A stretch of DNA of 64,000 bases, taken from assembly GCA_025355875.1 (NCBI GenBank), contig JANXYV010000138.1, positions 28,194 through 92,193 on the forward strand, written 5' to 3'. A program made the position numbers and the translations under genes. Of this stretch, positions 45,791 through 54,258 are shown piece after piece. This DNA comes from Prolixibacteraceae bacterium (GTDB lineage: Bacteria > Bacteroidota > Bacteroidia > Bacteroidales > Prolixibacteraceae). The first letter of the stretch is position 1. Every line of letters begins with the position of its first letter. The notes under the pieces are model-generated. The model was given only the letters and a program-made list of their open reading frames with translations, was not told the DNA's origin and ran no database searches.

Positions 45791-45949
45791 GTTTATTTTT
45801 TGGAACGAAAACAGTCCGACCGCTTTTATTTCTGAAACTTCCTGATTGTTAACGCACAGGAAATATTGATTTGTTCAGGAGCAGAACCTATTTCCGGTTT
45901 GTTTCGAAATTGACTTTCAATTTAAATTCAGGCTTATTCGTTTTAGGGT

Positions 45950-45957
45950 TATCTTTG
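45950..45957 (+). promoter_or_regulatory. -7 box of the 45979 gene
   Basis: TATCTTTG is a perfect TAnnTTTG match 21 bases before the ATG at 45979. No TTG lies at the usual -33 distance. Confidence 0.45.
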
Positions 45958-45978
45958 AACCCTGAATAAATGTAAGAT

Positions 45979-47865
45979 ATGATGAGAAGATCTAATATAA
46001 GCTTGAGTCTGACAAAATTTGCGTTAGCGGCGATTTTCCTGGGGCTGGCGTCTTGTGGTGGCCGGTCGGAGAGTGGAAAGGCTGAGTCTGTTTCAAAATC
46101 TCCGGTTGAAATGTCCGAAGATGTGAACGATGACGACCATACACCCGCGATTGTTGCCTTCATGGTTTCGCCTGAAAATCCTCGTCCCGGACAGGTATTC
46201 CGGGTAATGGTGACAGGTGGAAAAGATAACCGGAAAGCAAAAATCGAGGTTAGCAGTTCTTCAGGTTCAATCCAACCGGAAAAAAGCAGGAGCGGAGACG
46301 GATTGCCCTTATGGCAGATTGCAGAATTCAAGGCAGGAGGAGAAGGCAAATATCATGTTGCTTTAGATGGAAATAGCGCTGCCGGTTTGAATTTTTTGGT
46401 AAAAGCCAAACCTTCCGCGTCTCCAACGAATGCAGTCTGGAATAACAAACATGGATGGGATTCAAAGATGGAAGCGCTTTACTCAGCCTGGATAAATGCC
46501 TTGTTTTTTGACGCCGATGAACGTGCTTCGTGGAAAGCGCTCGACCAGGTGACCCAAAATCAGGAAAAAAACTTTTTATTCAATTATCTTTCACTGGGCG
46601 AGGATGATCCTGCCGGGAAAAGCAAGGTTAAGATGCAGCCCGATTGTGCCGATAATCCATTTTATCTTCGGGCCTATTTTTCCTGGAAGCTGGGTCTGCC
46701 TTTCGGTTATCACGAATGTGACCGTGGCTACCTCGGTAAGTCTCCAAAGACTGGACGATGGATCACCAACGAAACTAATTTGTCAAATGCAAATCCAATC
46801 CAGAAATTCAATACTTTCCTGAGAATGGTCATGAATGGAGTTCATTCAGGAACTGCCCGGACTGCGCTGAAGGACGAAAACTCCGATTATTATCCGGTTC
46901 CGCTTACCGCTGAGGCATTGCGCCCTGGTGTCGTGTATGCTGATCCATATGGTCATACGTTGATCTTGGTACGCCGGGTGGCGCAAACCGGCGACAGTCC
47001 GGGAGTGCTTCTTTCGGTGGATGCCCAACCCGACGGCACTGTAGGGATCAAGCGTTTCTGGAAGGGAAATTTTCTTTTTAATACGAACGAGAAAGAAGTC
47101 ATCGGAGAACCCGGATTCAAGGCTTTTCGCCCCATTGAGTTGAAAGACGGTAAATTGCGTTTATTGAAATCGGATGAGATCGCTGCAAATTCAGGATTGA
47201 TCCCATTTTCCCTTCAGCAAAAGGGTATGGAAGGCAGTAAGTTCTATCACATGATGGATCAGATTATCAACCCAAAACCGCTGGATCCGCAGGTTGCTAT
47301 GCTTGATCTGATCCAGGCGCTTTACGAACAGTTGAATGTGAGGGTGACTTCAGTTGCCAACGGTGAAGCTTATCTGAAAGTCCATCCCGGCGCCATAATC
47401 CCTATGCCCGGCAACACTTCAGGAGTATTTCAGGCAGGCGGACAATGGGAAGACTTTTCAACCCCAAACCGTGATCTGCGTTTGCTGATTGCGATGGATG
47501 CGGTGTTGGACTTTCCGGATAAGATTGTGCGTTCACCAGATGACTTTAAATTGCCAATGTTGCAATCTGCGGAACATGTCAAAAAAAATCTGGAAGTTCT
47601 TTTGGAAAAGAAATTGAATGAACTGGCAATCACCTATACACGCTCTAATGGAAGTGAGCAGCGGCTCACAATTGCTGAAATCCTGAAGAGGAAAGAGGCA
47701 TTCGAAATGGCCTACAATCCGAACGATGGTGTTGAAATTCGCTGGGGAGCGCCTGAAAACAGTCCGGAACACTCTGGCTGCCACCGGCATGTTTCAGCTA
47801 GCCAGCTGAAAACAATGAATGAAGTTCGGGTTTGGTTTCATAAAAGGCTGCATCCGCCAACTTAG
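45979..47865 (+). CDS. unrecognised lipoprotein with cysteine-peptidase-like residue pattern
   Basis: The 628-residue protein has a lipoprotein signal peptide with lipobox LASC (Cys26), so it is likely in the outer membrane. Residues about 55-145 look like an immunoglobulin-like domain. After that, Cys223 in MQPDCADNPFYLRAYFSW, Cys247 in HECDRG, His326 in DPYGHTLILV and Asp348 in SVDAQPDG are spaced like the Cys-His-Asp triad of papain-fold or NlpC/P60-like peptidases. The GHTLILVRRV block especially resembles the His strand of that fold. This is inference only; no family was recognised. A C-terminal CHRH-type sequence (HSGCHRHVS) could bind metal or haem but has no CxxCH. The gene has its own promoter and is alone on the plus strand. 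Confidence 0.7.
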   Translation: MMRRSNISLSLTKFALAAIFLGLASCGGRSESGKAESVSKSPVEMSEDVNDDDHTPAIVAFMVSPENPRPGQVFRVMVTGGKDNRKAKIEVSSSSGSIQPEKSRSGDGLPLWQIAEFKAGGEGKYHVALDGNSAAGLNFLVKAKPSASPTNAVWNNKHGWDSKMEALYSAWINALFFDADERASWKALDQVTQNQEKNFLFNYLSLGEDDPAGKSKVKMQPDCADNPFYLRAYFSWKLGLPFGYHECDRGYLGKSPKTGRWITNETNLSNANPIQKFNTFLRMVMNGVHSGTARTALKDENSDYYPVPLTAEALRPGVVYADPYGHTLILVRRVAQTGDSPGVLLSVDAQPDGTVGIKRFWKGNFLFNTNEKEVIGEPGFKAFRPIELKDGKLRLLKSDEIAANSGLIPFSLQQKGMEGSKFYHMMDQIINPKPLDPQVAMLDLIQALYEQLNVRVTSVANGEAYLKVHPGAIIPMPGNTSGVFQAGGQWEDFSTPNRDLRLLIAMDAVLDFPDKIVRSPDDFKLPMLQSAEHVKKNLEVLLEKKLNELAITYTRSNGSEQRLTIAEILKRKEAFEMAYNPNDGVEIRWGAPENSPEHSGCHRHVSASQLKTMNEVRVWFHKRLHPPT

Positions 47866-47876
47866 GAACCAGTTTA

Positions 47877-47962
47877 CAGTCGCAGTTTTAAGTCTCAGTA
47901 AATCCGGATTAAAATACTGACTTTGAAGTTTTTATGAATCCTGCGACTGAGACCTGCGACTG
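47877..47962. repeat. long inverted repeat between convergent genes
   Basis: CAGTCGCAG (47877-47885) followed by GTCTCAGT pairs with a segment at 47941-47962 that contains CTGCGACTG twice. The left arm can therefore pair with either right-arm copy. It lies between the lipoprotein gene and the VOC gene, both ending toward it, and may act as a bidirectional terminator or be a mobile repeat. Confidence 0.55.
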
Positions 47963-47971
47963 AATACTCTT

Positions 47972-48400
47972 CTATTCCTCCATGATCAAACTTCCCTGTT
48001 CATCATATTCCCAGGATAGCGCCCAGGCAATTTCCCAGGGATGGCCGTCGGGATCGGCGAAGTAGCAGTCATAACCGCCCCAGAAAGTGTCTCGGGGTTC
48101 GATCAGAGATTTGGCTCCGGCATCCAGCGCATTTTGATAGGTTGTTTCCAAATCTTCCTTTGTTTTGGTATTCATCGCAAGGGTTATTCCTGAAAAACCT
48201 GATCGATGGGCGGTTATTCCCGCATCTTCAGCAAGAGATTCCAGCGGATAAAGTCCAAGCACGATACCGCCATGATAAAAGAACACAATTTCTTCGCTGC
48301 TACCCTGAGCAGGTTTCCAGCCAAATGCATCCTGATAAAATTGGCGTGATCTGGCAAGATTGGCAACGCCAAGAGTTACAATGTTTAACCGTGGGTTCAT
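47972..48400 (-). CDS. VOC-family (glyoxalase/dioxygenase-like) protein
   Basis: The 142-residue protein is a single vicinal-oxygen-chelate domain. It begins MNPRLNIVTLGVANLARSRQFYQDAFGWKP and ends YDCYFADPDGHPWEIAW. Metal ligands of the superfamily may be Glu and His in this end motif, but only part of the set is evident here. VOC proteins include glyoxalases, dioxygenases and drug-resistance proteins; the substrate is not predicted. The preceding leftward gene is 85 bases away. Confidence 0.88.
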   Translation of the reverse strand: MNPRLNIVTLGVANLARSRQFYQDAFGWKPAQGSSEEIVFFYHGGIVLGLYPLESLAEDAGITAHRSGFSGITLAMNTKTKEDLETTYQNALDAGAKSLIEPRDTFWGGYDCYFADPDGHPWEIAWALSWEYDEQGSLIMEE

Positions 48401-48485
48401 AGGAGAGTTTCAATTTTCAGGTTCAAAGTGTTTTTGGTTTGACCGGGGTATTGGTGCAATCACTTTTTTTGATTTTAAAGTCAGT

Positions 48486-48752
48486 TTATAATCTCCGGAT
48501 TTTAAAAAACTCTTTCAATTCTGCTTTTCGTTCTTTGGGAAGGTTGTGCCAGCGAATTCCCTGAATAGCGCCTTCGATCGCCTGAAGTTCGCTCAGGCAG
48601 GCCGTATCGTCAAACGATAAAAGTCGGATGAATGCCTGTTCTGTCCCCAGGGTTATCAGTTCATCAGGAGTTGAAATTCCGGCCTGAACCAGTTTCTCGG
48701 CAACTACTTTTCCAATGTTTGGAAGTTGGGTCAAAGATTGACTGGATTCCAT
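48486..48752 (-). CDS. TfoX C-terminal-like helix-hairpin-helix protein
   Basis: The 88-residue protein contains the helix-hairpin-helix pattern SLTQLPNIGKVVAEKLVQAGISTPDELITLG, then a helical segment LQAIEGAIQGIRWHNLPKERKAELKEFF. This matches stand-alone TfoX/Sxy C-terminal-domain proteins, also annotated as pathogenicity locus or Cdd1. TfoX regulates competence in gammaproteobacteria; the stand-alone domain has no agreed function. Probably cytoplasmic. It lies 25 bases upstream of the tRNA_anti-like gene stop on the same strand. Confidence 0.8.
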   Translation of the reverse strand: MESSQSLTQLPNIGKVVAEKLVQAGISTPDELITLGTEQAFIRLLSFDDTACLSELQAIEGAIQGIRWHNLPKERKAELKEFFKIRRL

Positions 48753-48777
48753 ATCAGAGAAACTAAAAAGTCATAGT

Positions 48778-49206
48778 TTATTTTATCACCAAAACTGCAG
48801 GACTGACTTTGATTTCCATCAAATAACCTTTGCATATCCCCTTGACAGTAATAGTCTGTCCGTTTTGTAGCCCTTCAATCGCTGGTTTGTTCGACGAAAC
48901 CCAGCTGCTGTCGAGCTGGCAGCTGATTCCTTCCATTTCGTTTTCCAACACCAAAACCTGGATACCATTCGGAAGTTTATTTTTTGCCACCAGTTTCCCG
49001 CTAATTTCAATGGGTTTTTCGCTGTATTTCAGGGTTGCGGCATTTTCATCTTTCTGAAATTCAGCGATGAGTATAATTGCCTCCACTTTAAATTTTGCTT
49101 CCAGTTTGTTGATATCGGCATGTGGCTTGAAGAACATTTTCAGGCCAATTCCGGCACAGATTACCACTATTGCCAAAACCAGAATGACAGAGTATTTGAT
49201 CTTCAT
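48778..49206 (-). CDS. membrane-anchored OB-fold (tRNA_anti-like) protein
   Basis: From the ATG at 49206 the protein has 142 residues: an N-terminal membrane helix (YSVILVLAIVVICAGIGLKMFF), then a soluble domain with PIEISGKLVAKNKLPNGIQVLVLENEMEGISCQLD and GQTITVKGICKGYLMEIKVSPAVLV. The VKGICKGYLMEI pattern is typical of the tRNA_anti-like OB-fold family. The domain probably faces the periplasm. A frame open to 49413 would extend into non-family sequence and a tandem repeat, so it is rejected. It follows the YceI gene in a leftward run and may share its transcript. Confidence 0.78.
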   Translation of the reverse strand: MKIKYSVILVLAIVVICAGIGLKMFFKPHADINKLEAKFKVEAIILIAEFQKDENAATLKYSEKPIEISGKLVAKNKLPNGIQVLVLENEMEGISCQLDSSWVSSNKPAIEGLQNGQTITVKGICKGYLMEIKVSPAVLVIK

Positions 49207-49225
49207 AACCTTAATTTTAAACTTG

Positions 49226-49253
49226 TAACTTGGAATTTGTAACTTGGAATTTG
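49226..49253. repeat. 14-base tandem repeat
   Basis: TAACTTGGAATTTG occurs twice in tandem (49226-49239 and 49240-49253). The same core, ACTTGGAATTTGG, lies at 43851-43863, and a related TGGAATC tandem lies at 27471. The copies are all in gene gaps. Confidence 0.6.
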
Positions 49254-49261
49254 GAATTCCT

Positions 49262-49813
49262 TTACTGATTGTATGGCAGGTAGCTTGCTTTGACCGTGAT
49301 CTCCATTTCCTTGCCAATCTTGTCGCGTACAACCGATGGGATGGTGATTCCGTAGTCTTCAGGAATAACCTTGAATTTGGATGTGCCCACCAGTTTGCCA
49401 TCTTCCAAACCAATGGTACCTGGTACGGTAATGGTTTTATCTACACCGTGAACGCTCAAAACTCCCGTGATTTTGATTCCTGAAACCGGTCCTTTAAGCA
49501 TTTCCTTTTTGAAACCTTCGATGGTTCCTTTGAATTTTGCCTTCGGAAACTTGGCACTTTCCATATAATTTTCGTTAAAGTGCTCTTCCATTAAGGCACG
49601 TTTGAAATGGAAAGTAGTCATGATGGCCTGAAAAATAACTTCTCCTTTTTCAGCATCGAGAATGGTAACAGACTCGTTGCTTTCGCCAAGGATATCTTCC
49701 ATTGGTGTAGAGGAATAAAAAGAAATGTAGGCGTTTTTGGCAATAAATTTACCTTGTCCGAAAACACAGACCGACGCGAAAAGCAAGATCAGGATGAAAA
49801 GATTTTTTAGCAT
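49262..49813 (-). CDS. YceI-family periplasmic protein
   Basis: The 183-residue protein has a signal peptide (NLFILILLFASVCVFGQG) and the YceI lipocalin-like fold with KNAYISFYSSTPMEDI, MTTFHFKRALMEEHFNENYMES, KFPKAKFKGTIEGF and the late segment TSKFKVIPEDYGI. YceI proteins bind isoprenoid-type lipids such as polyprenyl quinones. It precedes the DUF5777 gene stop by 16 bases in an operon that also encodes two haem lipoproteins. A role in an envelope redox chain is therefore plausible. Confidence 0.92.
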   Translation of the reverse strand: MLKNLFILILLFASVCVFGQGKFIAKNAYISFYSSTPMEDILGESNESVTILDAEKGEVIFQAIMTTFHFKRALMEEHFNENYMESAKFPKAKFKGTIEGFKKEMLKGPVSGIKITGVLSVHGVDKTITVPGTIGLEDGKLVGTSKFKVIPEDYGITIPSVVRDKIGKEMEITVKASYLPYNQ

Positions 49814-49829
49814 GATTTGATTTTTTTAC

Positions 49830-50744
49830 CTATAACGCAAAAACGCGTGAAATGTTGAATCCGAGGTGAATTCCGCCATTCGTCCAGCTGTCGGTTGTTT
49901 TTGGTATGAAAGTTCCTTCGCGCATTCCCTGTGAATTGGTCAGCATGATCTGGAAGACATGACCGCCGGTTTCGAGGTCTATACCGATAGATGCCGAATT
50001 GTAATACCGGGTTTCGAGGTATTTGGCGTTTGGATTTATGGTATAATAATATTCAGCGTTTACTGAGAGTCTTTTGGTCAGTTTGTACCGCGCTCCAAAG
50101 CCAAAGGCAAAAACATCGTTCATGTCCAGTTCGGTTGGCATCAGGTTACGGTGAATATAGGTGGGCGAAAACTGGAACGAGAAATTCTCATTAAACTTTC
50201 GGGCAATTAATAGTTGCGCTACATAGGTCATCCGCGATGAGAAATAGTTTACCCGGGGTGTGGTGGTAGAGTCTGTCAGTTGGATGGGCGTGGTATCAAA
50301 TTTCATGGAGTTGACTTCTGCTGAGGTCATCAGGCTCATCGAAACGGGCATTTCCTTTGCACCGGTCGATTGTCTCAATAATTTGAATTTGGCAAATCCG
50401 TCGTAGATTTTGTTCAAACTTCCCCGTCCCAGACCAACCATTAACCAGTCGGTGGCGCCATATTCCAGGCTGAAATGGATGTTGGAATGATCGAGCCCCC
50501 AAAAGCCATAAGCGCCTTCGTTCAATGTTCCAAAACGATGGGAAATCCGGAAATCGAGTTGCTTTTTCTTCATTTGCTGAACCGAATGCCCGTTGATAAT
50601 TCGGCTTGCTTTGAAAGTGGCCGTTGCATAGTTGATGGTTGGTTTTGTCTCGTTGTTTAGCAACGAATCCAAATCCTGACCCAATACATTTCCGGAAAGT
50701 AAAAGGAAAAAAATTCCGAAGAAGAGTACGAATATGTTTTTCAT
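49830..50744 (-). CDS. DUF5777-type outer-membrane beta-barrel protein
   Basis: From the ATG at 50744 the protein has 304 residues with a signal peptide (MKNIFVLFFGIFFLLLSGNVLGQ). The body has alternating beta strands and aromatic girdles: RISHRFGTLNEGAYGFWGLDHSNIHFSLEYGATDWLMVGLGRGS, FKLLRQSTGAK, and a C-terminal LGFNISRVFAL typical of a barrel end. I recall this as the DUF5777 family of Bacteroidota barrels found next to c-type cytochromes and YceI. Its transported substrate is unknown. An earlier ATG at 50786 overlaps the upstream gene and is rejected. Confidence 0.82.
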   Translation of the reverse strand: MKNIFVLFFGIFFLLLSGNVLGQDLDSLLNNETKPTINYATATFKASRIINGHSVQQMKKKQLDFRISHRFGTLNEGAYGFWGLDHSNIHFSLEYGATDWLMVGLGRGSLNKIYDGFAKFKLLRQSTGAKEMPVSMSLMTSAEVNSMKFDTTPIQLTDSTTTPRVNYFSSRMTYVAQLLIARKFNENFSFQFSPTYIHRNLMPTELDMNDVFAFGFGARYKLTKRLSVNAEYYYTINPNAKYLETRYYNSASIGIDLETGGHVFQIMLTNSQGMREGTFIPKTTDSWTNGGIHLGFNISRVFAL

Positions 50745-50755
50745 GAGACTGAAAT

Positions 50756-51130
50756 TTAGTTGTTTGGACTTCCGGCGTCGATCCATTTTTGCAATTGGGC
50801 AATTTCGCAGTCGGGTAATTTGCCTCCGCCTTTTGGCATCGGATAGGTGCTGGTGTGATTAACCGAGCCCATCAGTTTTCCGTTACTGACTACGATCATC
50901 ACATCACTGTAATCCTGAAGCTTAACGCCAGCTCCCGAATTGGAAGCATTCGAGTTGGAATGGCAACCCTGGCATGGTTGCAGAATGGTAGTCACTGTTT
51001 TTGAAAAAGTAACCGTTGTATCGCTGCATGGATTATAGAGTACCGGATAAAGCCGTTCTTCGGAATCGTAATAACAACCTGTGATTGTTGCAATGGCCAC
51101 TATCAGGATGGCTTTTATGGTGCGGTTCAT
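50756..51130 (-). CDS. single-haem c-type cytochrome lipoprotein
   Basis: From the ATG at 51130 the protein has 124 residues. It has lipobox TGC with Cys19 and one haem motif CQGCH (Cys53, Cys56, His57). It also contains MPKGGGKLPDCEIAQLQKWI, a pattern found in c-type cytochromes whose methionine is the sixth ligand. It is likely a periplasmic-facing electron carrier anchored by lipid. It pairs with the similar gene at 51187. An in-frame ATG at 51172 precedes the signal peptide and is not used. Confidence 0.85.
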   Translation of the reverse strand: MNRTIKAILIVAIATITGCYYDSEERLYPVLYNPCSDTTVTFSKTVTTILQPCQGCHSNSNASNSGAGVKLQDYSDVMIVVSNGKLMGSVNHTSTYPMPKGGGKLPDCEIAQLQKWIDAGSPNN

Positions 51131-51186
51131 GGGATAAGTTTTTAGTTTCCTTTGTTTCAAGATAACATACATCTTTGATTGAATGA

Positions 51187-51567
51187 TTATTGGGGTTTTG
51201 CTCCCTGATCAATCCATATTCTCACAAGCGTCCGCTTGTTGGTCGGAACGACATTGTCCGGCGGCATAAGCTGCCAGGTCGATATCATGGTTTGATAGGA
51301 TTTGCTGCTTGCAGAATTGCCTGGAGTAACAGTCTTTAAAATGCCATCGTAAGTGGTGAAATTCAATCTGCTTTCACCACCACCAGTGCTGCCCGGATGG
51401 CATCGAACACAGTAATCAGTATACACTTGCTGAACTTCAGCAAAAGGTACCGGAGCCATCTGATCAGCAGGAATCATATCATGTTTACAGGAATTAACCA
51501 GTAAGATTGTTGAGGCCATTCCCGTAACAAGCATGACTGAAAAAAATCCAGGTTTTACATTCTTCAT
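51187..51567 (-). CDS. single-haem c-type cytochrome lipoprotein
   Basis: The 126-residue protein has a signal with lipobox VNSC (Cys27) and one haem motif CVRCH, with Cys53, Cys56 and His57 at exactly the same numbering as in the next gene. It also has QLMPPDNVVPTNKRTLVRIWIDQG, the usual Met-ligand and end of such small cytochromes. It is the first gene of the leftward run with the second cytochrome, the DUF5777 barrel and YceI. No clear -7 box was found upstream. Confidence 0.85.
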   Translation of the reverse strand: MKNVKPGFFSVMLVTGMASTILLVNSCKHDMIPADQMAPVPFAEVQQVYTDYCVRCHPGSTGGGESRLNFTTYDGILKTVTPGNSASSKSYQTMISTWQLMPPDNVVPTNKRTLVRIWIDQGAKPQ

Positions 51568-51675
51568 AATTTGGATTACTTTATAATGATGGATGCAATT
51601 TTAAGAAAAAGAAATTGATACTGAACTTAAGAAGTGATATATATTTCTGTTAATTAAAGATCTTGATGCGACTAT

Positions 51676-52773
51676 TCATACCAAAGGCAGCATTTTAATT
51701 GTCTCGCCTTCATTAGTCATATATTCCCGCATTAGGTTGGCTGTCAGACACGAATGAACAGGAAGAATTTCAATCAGATGGCCGGGTTTGAAAAGATTCA
51801 GATCTCTTGGAGTAATGCGCAGAATACCATGTTCCTGAGTCAGGGCATGTAAGTAATTCCGCTCATCCAGAAGGATTTTATTTTCACCTTCCCTGATAAT
51901 AATTCTTCCAAATAATTGCTTGCCATCTATGTTGGTTACAGAATCTTTGGCAAAATGAATTGCTCCGCCATAGATAACCACTTCGTTTCGCGAAGAATGG
52001 ACCGCAATGACCGGGCAAACCATCCGGACTGCGATGTCGCTGAGTTTGCAAACGCCGAGTTTGAACTGCATCAAATCGTAAAACACAAAGTTTCCCGGAC
52101 GGATTTCGTCGACTCCGTCAAAATTATCGCACAAGGTGCATGAAGGAGTATCGCCCAAAGAAACCATCAGTTCGGGCCATTCGGAAATATACCGTGCTTT
52201 CAGCGACTTCATTTTCAGGAGTGCATCAAAATGACGGCTGAAGATATCGTGGGTCGAGTTGGCAAGATAGGTGTGGCCTGTATGAGAAAGAAACCCTTTG
52301 AAATGAAGCAGAGGCGACTTTTGAATATTCTCGAGCAACTGATCGATCAAAGGTGTTCGGGTTGACTCAATACCGGTTCGGTTGTATCCGGTATCGATTT
52401 TAATAAAAACGCCCGCATGCCAGGTTATTTTTTCCTGAAGTGCCTCCAGACCTTCCTTATTTTCGATAAGCAAATTCAGATTGATGCGGCCCGCCAGTTC
52501 GTTCATCTGAGGGATTTCAGGAATATTCACTGAAAAAGCGATTGTAATATCGTCCCATCCGCAGTCGGCAAAATAATTGGCCATTGTGAACGACGAAACC
52601 GTGATTGCTTTAACTCCGGCATCCCTGAACCATTCACCGATCTCGGCAGATTGATGGGTCTTGAAATGAGGCCTGAAATTCAAATGGAGATCATTGGCTT
52701 TGCGAACCATATTTTCTATGTTCCGCAAGGCAATCTCTTTATTCAGCAACAAGGTCGGTTTGGTAATTTCCAT
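51676..52773 (-). CDS. PLP enzyme of the D-threonine aldolase / D-serine dehydratase type
   Basis: From the ATG at 52773 the protein has 365 residues. It has the alanine-racemase-like barrel with the PLP lysine in RPHFKTHQ and a tail of the D-serine dehydratase-like domain with VHSCLTAN, whose His and Cys bind a metal in family members. The frame also opens at 52800. The substrate is not decided: D-threonine aldolase, D-serine dehydratase and related amino-acid enzymes share this fold. It stands alone upstream of the cytochrome operon with a 108-base gap. Confidence 0.87.
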   Translation of the reverse strand: MEITKPTLLLNKEIALRNIENMVRKANDLHLNFRPHFKTHQSAEIGEWFRDAGVKAITVSSFTMANYFADCGWDDITIAFSVNIPEIPQMNELAGRINLNLLIENKEGLEALQEKITWHAGVFIKIDTGYNRTGIESTRTPLIDQLLENIQKSPLLHFKGFLSHTGHTYLANSTHDIFSRHFDALLKMKSLKARYISEWPELMVSLGDTPSCTLCDNFDGVDEIRPGNFVFYDLMQFKLGVCKLSDIAVRMVCPVIAVHSSRNEVVIYGGAIHFAKDSVTNIDGKQLFGRIIIREGENKILLDERNYLHALTQEHGILRITPRDLNLFKPGHLIEILPVHSCLTANLMREYMTNEGETIKMLPLV

Positions 52774-52860
52774 TTCAGGATATAACACGATTTGGTACAA
52801 GGATTAATCGTCCTAAAATAGTCATTTCAGTTTAAAATCAAAAGCTTTGGTAAAAAGAAA

Positions 52861-52880
52861 GGAGCCAGATGGCTGGCTCC
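52861..52880 (-). terminator. terminator of purA
   Basis: GGAGCCAG (52861-52868) and CTGGCTCC (52873-52880) form a perfect 8-base stem with a 4-base loop. Read leftward, a T-rich stretch follows (TTTCTTTTTA). The purA stop is 8 bases upstream on this strand. Confidence 0.85.
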
Positions 52881-52887
52881 CTGAATA

Positions 52888-54162
52888 TTATTCTCCTAAA
52901 AAGATTGTTTGCGCCCGGTTTGGCCCGACGGAAGCAATAGTAACAGGAATCCCGACCTGTTCTTCGATGTAGTTGATGTAGTTGTTAAATTCTTCGGGAA
53001 ATTCATTCTGATTGGTTAACTGAGTCAAATCAGTCATCCACCCCGGAAGTTCTGCATAAACAGGTAATACGCTGTCGTTCAGCTCAAACGGGAATTTTTC
53101 GGTTATCTCCCCGTTGATTTCGTAGCCCACGCAAATTTTGATCGTTTCAAACAAGTCGAGCACATCGGCTTTCATCATAATCAGTTCAGTCACACCGTTG
53201 AGCATGATCGAGTATTTCAACGCGACCAGGTCGAGCCAGCCGCAACGACGGGGACGACCAGTTGTTGAACCGTATTCGCGACCTACATCGCGCATCTTTT
53301 GTCCATCTTCGTCAAACAGTTCAGTTGGGAAAGGGCCGCTTCCAACCCGGGTACAATAAGCTTTGAAAATACCGTAAACATTTCCTATTTTATTTGGCGC
53401 AATTCCTAGTCCGGTGCAGGCTCCGGCGCAAATTGTGCTCGATGAGGTGACAAACGGGTATGATCCAAAGTCGATATCGAGCATCGTTCCTTGCGCCCCT
53501 TCTGCCAGTACAGGTTTGTTTTCAGCAAGACAATCATTAATCAGGTGTTCGGTATCGACAATTTTGAAGGTTTTCAGGAGTTCGATGGCTTTCATCCACT
53601 CTTTTTCAATTTCCGGAAGTTTCGCCGAATAATCGAAGTGGTAATAGTTGTCGAGCAGATCTTTGTGCGCCTGAACCCGGGCTGTATATTTCTCAGTAAA
53701 GTTTTCGAAAAGATCGCCGATACGCAAACCATCCCGGCCAATTTTATCACGATAGGTCGGGCCAATTCCTTTTAAGGTTGAGCCGATCTTGGTTGCACCT
53801 TTTGCTTCTTCGGAGGCCGCATCGAGCAAGCGATGAGTTGGAAGGATCAAATGCGCTTTTTTCGAAATATATAAGGTTTTGTGGAGATCGACCCCATGTT
53901 TGCTGATTGATTCGACCTCTTTTTCGAAAGTGATCGGATCGAATACGACTCCGTTTCCAATAACATTTAATTTATTCTCGTGGAAAATTCCGGAAGGAAT
54001 GGTGTGCAGAACCTGTTTGAAATTGTTTATTTCCAGGGTGTGACCTGCATTCGGACCGCCCTGAAACCTCGAAATTACATCGTATTTGGGAGTTAAAACG
54101 TCAACAATCTTTCCTTTTCCTTCGTCTCCCCATTGGAGACCTAACAAAACATCTACTTTCAT
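52888..54162 (-). CDS. purA: adenylosuccinate synthetase
   Basis: PurA makes adenylosuccinate from IMP and aspartate with GTP, the first step to AMP. From the ATG at 54162 the protein has 424 residues, the family size. It has the GTP-binding GLQWGDEGKGK at the start, FQGGPNAGHT, KGIGPTYRDKIGR, and VTSSSTICAGACTGLG near the middle, then YGSTTGRPRRCGWLD. A frame open to 54207 adds 15 residues before the conserved start. It has its own terminator at 52861 and is followed upstream by the Fur-family gene on the same strand. Confidence 0.97.
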   Translation of the reverse strand: MKVDVLLGLQWGDEGKGKIVDVLTPKYDVISRFQGGPNAGHTLEINNFKQVLHTIPSGIFHENKLNVIGNGVVFDPITFEKEVESISKHGVDLHKTLYISKKAHLILPTHRLLDAASEEAKGATKIGSTLKGIGPTYRDKIGRDGLRIGDLFENFTEKYTARVQAHKDLLDNYYHFDYSAKLPEIEKEWMKAIELLKTFKIVDTEHLINDCLAENKPVLAEGAQGTMLDIDFGSYPFVTSSSTICAGACTGLGIAPNKIGNVYGIFKAYCTRVGSGPFPTELFDEDGQKMRDVGREYGSTTGRPRRCGWLDLVALKYSIMLNGVTELIMMKADVLDLFETIKICVGYEINGEITEKFPFELNDSVLPVYAELPGWMTDLTQLTNQNEFPEEFNNYINYIEEQVGIPVTIASVGPNRAQTIFLGE

Positions 54163-54258
54163 TTTCTGTTTTTTGAATGGCTTAAACACGATAATCCGCG
54201 AAAACAAAAGAACTTAGAATTCTCTGTTTTCACGGAATCGATGCGATAAAATTACAAA

